Shown one piece after another: positions 37,679-42,522 of a stretch of 42,522 nt of DNA. The stretch lies in IMG/VR virus record IMGVR_UViG_3300012209_000012, positions 1 through 42,522 of that record. One strand, 5' to 3'. A model generated the notes under the pieces. It was not told where the DNA came from. It saw only the letters and a list, made by a program, of their open reading frames with translations, and made no database searches. How positions within the stretch are numbered: position 1 is the first letter of the stretch; every line of letters starts with the position of its first letter. This stretch comes from a virus. The translations under genes were made by a program, and so were the position numbers.

Positions 37679-38325
37679 TCAAAAAGCGTTACTATCTGGC
37701 CAACGGCAGCTCGACGTCGGTTGACTTCCAGTTGCGCGGCCTCCAGTGCGTCTGCTATGCGCCTGAGCCGGGCTGGGTCTTCATATACCATGCCGATCGC
37801 TAGATTGCAGTTTGAGCAGGCGAGCCCGCGTCGGCAGATCATGCAGGACTTGCTGGTGGGGCAGCATCTATGGTCATGGTCAACTGCAATCGCCTTGCTT
37901 TTTACCATATCGAGTTCACCGCCGCAGAGGTAGCAAAGGCCGGCTTGCGCTTCATACAGCGCGGCCCAGTCCCGGGGTCGCATCCCGTGCTTTAGCCGCA
38001 GGTCCTGGACGCGATAATATTCTGGATTTCTCACGCGGTCGTCGCTCCTCCGTGCACTGATCTCGGCAGCATTGGCGGTTTGCCACGTGCGGACACGTTC
38101 TTTTACCTGTTCACGGTGAGCTGCGTAGTGTCGGGCTTTCGCGCGACGTACCCCTTCAGGGTTGTTCTGTCGGCGTCGACGGCCCCGTTCACGCTCGGCC
38201 TCGGGTTTGGCCTGCCGGTAACGACGTCGGTGTTCAGTCCTGCATTCAGCGGTTCGCTGACAGACGCCAGTCTCGGCTCGTGTTGGCTGGTCGCACACGG
38301 CGCAGGGGGTGGCAGACTTGCTCAT
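37672..38325 (-). CDS. Endonuclease VII-like homing nuclease on the opposite strand
   Basis: 217 residues. N-terminal zinc-like CAVCDQPTRAETGVC, then a basic helical region (RRYRQAKPEAERERGRRRRQN). The endonuclease VII domain has LRLKHGMRPRDWAALYEAQAGLCYLCGG, AVDHDHRC, CRRGLACSNCNLAIG and LRRIADALEAA, ending VTLFDQ. It lies between tape measure and the next tail gene and overlaps the tape measure stop by 7 nt. TATAAT (38403-38408) and a two-hairpin leader precede it. Confidence 0.9.
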   Translation of the reverse strand: MSKSATPCAVCDQPTRAETGVCQRTAECRTEHRRRYRQAKPEAERERGRRRRQNNPEGVRRAKARHYAAHREQVKERVRTWQTANAAEISARRSDDRVRNPEYYRVQDLRLKHGMRPRDWAALYEAQAGLCYLCGGELDMVKSKAIAVDHDHRCCPTSKSCMICRRGLACSNCNLAIGMVYEDPARLRRIADALEAAQLEVNRRRAAVGQIVTLFDQ

Positions 38326-38408
38326 AGCCGAGGTTCCTCTCGGTCAGGGCCCGGGTCACGGTGCTGGACACACCGCCGGGCCCGTTCGCGTTCCTGCCTG
38401 CGATTATA
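38326..38408 (-). promoter_or_regulatory. Promoter and two-hairpin leader of the endonuclease VII-like gene
   Basis: Minus strand TATAAT (38403-38408). Hairpin 1 (38347-38383) has outer GGGCCCGG/CCGGGCCC and inner CGGTG/CACCG stems. Hairpin 2, CCGAG/CTCGG (38328-38332/38339-38343), encloses GAGAGG, the probable ribosome-binding site, and ends 2 nt before the ATG. Stem bases differ from the leader at 3622 while pairing is kept. Confidence 0.65.
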
Positions 38409-38432
38409 TCTGAAGAGAAAGAGGTAATCGTA

Positions 38433-38801
38433 TTGTCCGCATTCTCCGCCACCGTCGCCGAGCTGAACCAGACGCTCAGCTCCCTGGTCGGCGTCGGCAC
38501 CAACCAGAAGAACGCTCACTTCATCAGCCTGCACACGGCCACCCCCGGCACGACCGGGGCGAACGAGGTGGCCGGCGGCACCTACGCGCGGGTGGCCACC
38601 ACCTGGGGGGCTCCCTCCGCCGGGGCGGTCACCGGCTCGCAGGTCACCATCAACGTGCCCGCCTCGACCACCATCACCCACTGGGGCATCTGGGACGCCA
38701 TCTCCGGGGTGACCTATTACGACGGGGGGCTTCTCCCCGCCTCGCAGACCTATTCTTCTGCCGGAACTTACCTCCTGACGCCCACACTTACTGCCGCCTA
38801 A
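38433..38801 (+). CDS. Tail-associated protein
   Basis: About 122 residues from TTG 38433 after AAAGAGG: SAFSATVAELNQTLSSLVGVGTNQKNAHFISLHTATPG, then YARVATTWGAPSAGAVTGSQVTINVP, THWGIWDAISGVTYYDGGLL. The pattern H-lHTA-PG...YARV...W-a...THWG-wDA is found in small tail proteins of many phages and prophages. The antisense nuclease gene and its promoter lie directly upstream. Confidence 0.7.
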   Translation: MSAFSATVAELNQTLSSLVGVGTNQKNAHFISLHTATPGTTGANEVAGGTYARVATTWGAPSAGAVTGSQVTINVPASTTITHWGIWDAISGVTYYDGGLLPASQTYSSAGTYLLTPTLTAA

Positions 38802-38844
38802 GCTAACCGGATATGGCAAAATACCATAAACAGAGGGGAATAAA
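38802..38844 (+). promoter_or_regulatory. A+T-rich intergenic segment with inverted repeat
   Basis: TATGG-CAAAATA-CCATA (38812-38828) followed by GAGGGG before the ATG at 38845. Unusually A+T-rich for this genome; could be a hairpin or a regulator site. Confidence 0.35.
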
Positions 38845-39126
38845 ATGTCCACGGCCTTTCAAACCGTCACCGCCAACGGTACTACCGCAGGTGGCTGGGG
38901 CCATTTCTCCACCGACGTAGCCGTGGTCCTTAAAAGCAGGAGCACCAATACGGACCTAGTATGGTTTGGCTATTCTAGTTCTATCGGTGTCGATGGTGCC
39001 GGGGGAAGCATCCCCCTCTTTCCGGGTGAGACGACTCCGGTAATCAGCCTGCTTGCGAACACCTACCTGTATGTTTGTTCTCTCGCTGGTTCGACGGTTC
39101 AGATGGACGCGTACATCACAAGCTAA
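38845..39126 (+). CDS. Small tail/decoration protein
   Basis: A 93-residue beta-rich protein: STAFQTVTANGTTAGGWGHFSTDVAVVLKSR, then TDLVWFGYSSSIGVDG, SIPLFPGETTPVISLLANTYLYVCSLAGSTVQMD. The end resembles receptor-binding or decoration domains in which a value plus unit-like strand pattern recurs. Codon use (AAA, AGC, CTT, TCT) and lower G+C differ from its neighbours and suggest recent acquisition. Confidence 0.6.
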   Translation: MSTAFQTVTANGTTAGGWGHFSTDVAVVLKSRSTNTDLVWFGYSSSIGVDGAGGSIPLFPGETTPVISLLANTYLYVCSLAGSTVQMDAYITS

Positions 39127-39164
39127 CAAGTAGCCGCGCAGCCCTCCTGGCGGGAAGGTCCCGG

Positions 39165-42100
39165 ATGCCGCTGATCTCGGCGAACTCAAAGACGCCTGCC
39201 CTGTATGTCCTGGCCGGGGCGGGCAGCGTGGCGATGACGAACCTGGCGGCGGCGCAGACGGCCACCGGGGTGACGTTCAGCTGCCTGGAAGTGTTCAACA
39301 CCAACGTCCCGACCTGGACCGACTGGGAGCAGCCCTGGTTCGCGAATGACCCGTCGCAGGGGTACACGGCGTGGGTGGCGGCTGACCCGTCGAACCGGCA
39401 GCTGATCGTCTCCTACAACCTGCTGTCCACTGCGGGCGGGTCGATGAGCGACCCGCTGACCTGGGAGACGAACGGGGCCGCCGGGGCGTTCAACAGCCAC
39501 GCGACAGCGCTGGCGGCCAACCTGGTGGCGAACGGGCTGGGCTCCTCGGTCATCCGCATGGGCCTGGAATGCAACGGCAACTGGAACATCGACTCGATCG
39601 GCGGCACCGCCCCCGGCGGCGGCACGGTCCAGATGCGGAACCTGTGGGCACAGACCTTCGCGCAGGAGGTCACCGCGATGCGCGCGGTCGCCGGCGCGAA
39701 CTTCCTGTTCTGCTGGTGCCCCAACGCGGTCGTGGCCGGGGTCCCGTTCGCCGACTACTACCCCGGCGACGCCTACGTTGACATCATCGGGATCGACGCC
39801 TACGACGCGTTCGCCAACGGCACCCAGCCCGCCCCGTCAGCGGCGACCACCACTTCCCTGTTCGGGCAGGCGTACGGGCTGACCGACATCACGAATTTCG
39901 CGCACTCGCACAGCAAGCCCCTCGCGCTGGGCGAGTGGGGCACCCAGCTCGGCGGGACCAGCGGCGGCCTCGGCGACGACCCGTACTACATCCAGGGCAT
40001 CGCGGCGTGGGTCGCCGCCAACAACGTCGCGTTCCACTGCTATTTCGACTCGGCCACCGACGGCATCATCCCGCTGTCCTCCTCCTACCCGCTGACCCTG
40101 AACGCGTACAGCGCGGCGTTCGCGTCCACCCCGGGGGCGCCCACGGTCATCACGTCCGCGGCGACCGGGGTGGCGGCCACGGCGGCGGTCCTGAACGGGA
40201 CGGTCAACCCGCGGACCGCGGCCACGACGTACCAGTTCGAGTACGGCACCACCACCGGGTACGGCACCGCGGTCCCGGCGGTGGCAGGGTCGGCCGGGTC
40301 CGGGTCGGCGGCCGTCGGCGAGAGCTACAGCCTGGCCGGGCTGACCGCCTCCCAGACCTACCATTACCGGCTGAACGCGACGAACTCGTTCGGCACCACG
40401 CACGGCGCCGACCAGGCATTCACCACCACCTCGGCGGGCGGCGGCGGGGTGCCGATGACGGTCACCGCGTCGGTTGATAATTTCGGCGACGGCGGCGCGC
40501 TGAAAGTCTTCGCCGTCACCGGGGTGACGGAGGCGGGCGGGGGATCCGGGCAGCTGCAGGCGTTCGGCCCGGCGGCCGACACGGTGACGGTCACCCCGGC
40601 CGCCAGCGGGTCGCTCATCCTGTTCGGCGTGTTCGAGCGGAACACGGTGGCGCTGACGGCGGCGGCGTCCAACTCGATCACCGATACCGGGGCGATCGGG
40701 ACCGCGTACACGTACGCGGAAGGAAAATACACGGGCACCGTGACGGCCGGGACCCCGGTCACGGCGGGCTGCTCGACGGCGCCTAACGACTGGAACGACA
40801 TCGTCGCGTACGAGCTGAAAGCGTCCGGCTCGCCCCTGATCGACGCGTCCACCCCGGCGGTGGTGACCGGGCTGGCCAGCCCCCTGGTCACCGCCAGTTT
40901 CACGCCGCCCGGCGGGGCGGTGCTGGCCGCGGTCGTCATGTCGTCCTGCCAGGGCACCGCGGCGTCCAATATCACTATCACCGACAGCTCCGGGCTCGGC
41001 CTGGTCTGGACCCGCCGGGCCATCGTGACGCAAACCGGTTCCTACGCCGGGGTGGCGGCCATCTTCACCGCGACCGTCCCCGCGGGCTCCCCGTCCGGCA
41101 GCGCGTCGACGGGCATCACGATAACCCCGTCCGCCGCCGGGTCCAAGGGCGGCGGCTCGATCGGCCGGGGGCAGGTCAGCAACCTGGGCCAGGTCGCCGG
41201 CGGGTCCGGCACGTCCTGCACGATCACCTGGCCGGCCAATCCTGCCGCCGGCAGCTCCATCTTGCTGTTCGTCCAGTCCGGGGCGCCGGCATTGCAGCCC
41301 ACGTCCGTAGTGGATAACGGCACCACGCCGGTCACGTACACGCTGGACGCCAGCAATACCACCGGTGGCACCAGCGGATACGGCGCCTTCATCTACCGGG
41401 CTAACAACATCACCCTCCCGGCGTCCGGGGCTTACACGGTCACCGTCACCGACAGCTCGTCCCGCACCATCCAGGGCGGCGGCATCGAGTACATCGGGAT
41501 GAAAGCCGGCCCGCCCGACGCGACGAACACCGCGTCCAGCGCGGGCAGCACATCCGCGTCGACAGGCAGCGCCACCCCGGCGGCGGCGGGCGGCGTGGTG
41601 TTCGGCGGGTTCGTTGACTTCAGCAGCCTGAGCCCGGAGACCATCACCTTCACCGGGTCCGCGCCGCAGGCCGAGGAGTTCCGCGACACTGACGGCAACA
41701 TCTTCGCCTGCTTCGCCGCGGCGGACGCGCTGACCGGCTCGGCGCAGAACTTCACCTGGACCCTGGGTGATTCGGTGGCCTGGCAGGGTGCCGTCGCCGC
41801 GTACAGCCCGCCGACGGTCGTGTTCTCCGGCAGCCCCTCCACGGGTGTCACGATCGGTCACTCCGCCGCCGGAACCCCGCGGATCGCGGTTACCCGGACC
41901 ACCGGGGTCACGGTCACCCCGTCAGCCGCCGGGACGCGGGGCGGCGCGGGCGCCCCGTCGACCGGGGTCACGGTCACCCCGTCCGCCACCGGGCTGGCCG
42001 GCACGCCCGCCGGGCCGCCCGTCTTCCCCGCCAGGCCCCTCGGCGTCAAGGCCGAGCTGCTGCTGGGCGGCACCTGGACGGACGTCTCCGCGTACCTGTA

Positions 42101-42522
42101 CCAGCGGAACCCGGTGCAGATCACGAGCATGGGCCGCCCCGACTGGACGTCCACGCTGCAGGCCGCGCAGCTGACCCTGACCCTGGACAACCGCGACGGC
42201 CGCTTCACCCCGAAGAACACGGCCGGCGCCTGGTATCCGTTCATCACCCGGAATGTGCAGCTGCGGCTGTCGGTCAGCTCCCAGTCCGTCACAGGCGCCG
42301 CCTACACCGGGTACCGGTTCTGCGGCGAGGTCACCGACTGGCCGCCGAAATGGGATGTCTCCGGGCGCGACATCTACTGCGACATCACCGCGGCGGGGAT
42401 ATGGCAGCGGATGTCGCAGCTGATCACCACGCTGGGCTCCGCGTTCCGCCGCCACTACGCGAACCAGACGGGAACAGCCGCCCCGCGGGCGTACTGGCCG
42501 TGCGAGGACGGCACCGGGTCCA
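39165..42522 (+). CDS. Giant tail protein with GH26-like glycosidase domain (runs off window)
   Basis: At least 1119 residues, open to the window edge. Residues about 1-325: a beta-mannanase-type (GH26-like) barrel with acid/base candidate E135 in VIRMGLECNGNW, VDIIGIDAYDAF, and nucleophile candidate E257 in LALGEWGTQ. Then an Fn3-like module (AAVLNGTVNPRTAATTYQFEYG), two jelly-roll-like modules, and TGVTVTPSA linkers. The last about 160 residues are a tail domain (GTWTDVSAYLYQRNPVQIT, LTLTLDNRDGRFTPKN, GYRFCGEVTDWPPKWD). It probably binds and cuts a cell-surface polysaccharide at the tail tip. GGAAGG precedes the ATG. Confidence 0.85.
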   Translation, partial: MPLISANSKTPALYVLAGAGSVAMTNLAAAQTATGVTFSCLEVFNTNVPTWTDWEQPWFANDPSQGYTAWVAADPSNRQLIVSYNLLSTAGGSMSDPLTWETNGAAGAFNSHATALAANLVANGLGSSVIRMGLECNGNWNIDSIGGTAPGGGTVQMRNLWAQTFAQEVTAMRAVAGANFLFCWCPNAVVAGVPFADYYPGDAYVDIIGIDAYDAFANGTQPAPSAATTTSLFGQAYGLTDITNFAHSHSKPLALGEWGTQLGGTSGGLGDDPYYIQGIAAWVAANNVAFHCYFDSATDGIIPLSSSYPLTLNAYSAAFASTPGAPTVITSAATGVAATAAVLNGTVNPRTAATTYQFEYGTTTGYGTAVPAVAGSAGSGSAAVGESYSLAGLTASQTYHYRLNATNSFGTTHGADQAFTTTSAGGGGVPMTVTASVDNFGDGGALKVFAVTGVTEAGGGSGQLQAFGPAADTVTVTPAASGSLILFGVFERNTVALTAAASNSITDTGAIGTAYTYAEGKYTGTVTAGTPVTAGCSTAPNDWNDIVAYELKASGSPLIDASTPAVVTGLASPLVTASFTPPGGAVLAAVVMSSCQGTAASNITITDSSGLGLVWTRRAIVTQTGSYAGVAAIFTATVPAGSPSGSASTGITITPSAAGSKGGGSIGRGQVSNLGQVAGGSGTSCTITWPANPAAGSSILLFVQSGAPALQPTSVVDNGTTPVTYTLDASNTTGGTSGYGAFIYRANNITLPASGAYTVTVTDSSSRTIQGGGIEYIGMKAGPPDATNTASSAGSTSASTGSATPAAAGGVVFGGFVDFSSLSPETITFTGSAPQAEEFRDTDGNIFACFAAADALTGSAQNFTWTLGDSVAWQGAVAAYSPPTVVFSGSPSTGVTIGHSAAGTPRIAVTRTTGVTVTPSAAGTRGGAGAPSTGVTVTPSATGLAGTPAGPPVFPARPLGVKAELLLGGTWTDVSAYLYQRNPVQITSMGRPDWTSTLQAAQLTLTLDNRDGRFTPKNTAGAWYPFITRNVQLRLSVSSQSVTGAAYTGYRFCGEVTDWPPKWDVSGRDIYCDITAAGIWQRMSQLITTLGSAFRRHYANQTGTAAPRAYWPCEDGTGS

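Noticed and set aside
37675-37803. Plus-strand reading from TTG after the tape measure stop (MIKKRYYLANGSS)
   Set aside because: It looks protein-like and the TTGA overlap is suggestive of a fossil start, but the DNA encodes the conserved C-terminus of the antisense endonuclease and shows no similarity to the start at 38433 beyond the TTG.

Overview
The window reads as part of the genome of a temperate siphovirus of a high-G+C actinobacterium. The evidence is a G+C content near 70% by eye, many GTG and TTG starts with ATGA/GTGA/TTGA overlaps, a tyrosine integrase, and a complete head-to-tail late operon in the usual order. An attP-like site at about 2.86-3.09 kb has a tRNA-Arg(ACG) 3' half as core, with the same tandem arm repeat on both sides. 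That layout fits a non-integrated or circularly permuted phage genome better than a prophage end. The host cannot be named from the sequence.

Layout. 1-3.7 kb: a DNA amino-methyltransferase gene with an HNH gene nested in it, two leftward GIY-YIG nuclease genes, a Phd-type antitoxin gene and attP. 3.7-6.7 kb: leftward integrase operon with small zinc-binding proteins. 6.7-11.6 kb: rightward operon starting with an excisionase-like HTH protein, then small Cys-rich or membrane proteins and three HNH nucleases. 11.7-17.3 kb: small terminase, a large terminase split into ATPase and nuclease ORFs, portal, and prohead protease. 17.3-19.7 kb: major capsid gene interrupted by a td-like group I intron that carries an endonuclease VII-like ORF. 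19.8-26.1 kb: methyltransferase-glycosyltransferase fusion, two further methyltransferases and probable decoration proteins. 26.2-33.3 kb: connector, tail terminator, glycosyltransferase, major tail protein and tail chaperones with a -1 frameshift site. These are interspersed with minus-strand HNH genes and an Ltp superinfection-exclusion/RHH cassette. 34.0-42.5 kb: tape measure, tail proteins, and a giant GH26-like hydrolase/tail fusion that runs off the window.

The most striking theme is invasion. Twelve homing-type nuclease genes (HNH, GIY-YIG, endonuclease VII-like) occupy roughly 17% of the window. Many inserted or antisense genes carry the same signal, a TANNNT box 5-7 nt before the start codon, which predicts leaderless transcription independent of the late operon. 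At several minus-strand insertions the start of the downstream structural gene is present twice: a fossil copy where the start used to be, often still overlapping the upstream stop codon, and a working copy with its own ribosome-binding site on the other side of the insert. This suggests a family of start-codon-targeted insertions that re-supply the 5' end of the gene they enter.

How the parts work together. The integrase and excisionase-like gene flank a divergent promoter region and serve attP. The Ltp/RHH cassette is probably expressed in the lysogen to block DNA entry by related phages. The glycosyltransferases and methyltransferases sit among the capsid and tail genes and probably decorate the virion. 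No lysis, replication or immunity-repressor gene was recognised here.
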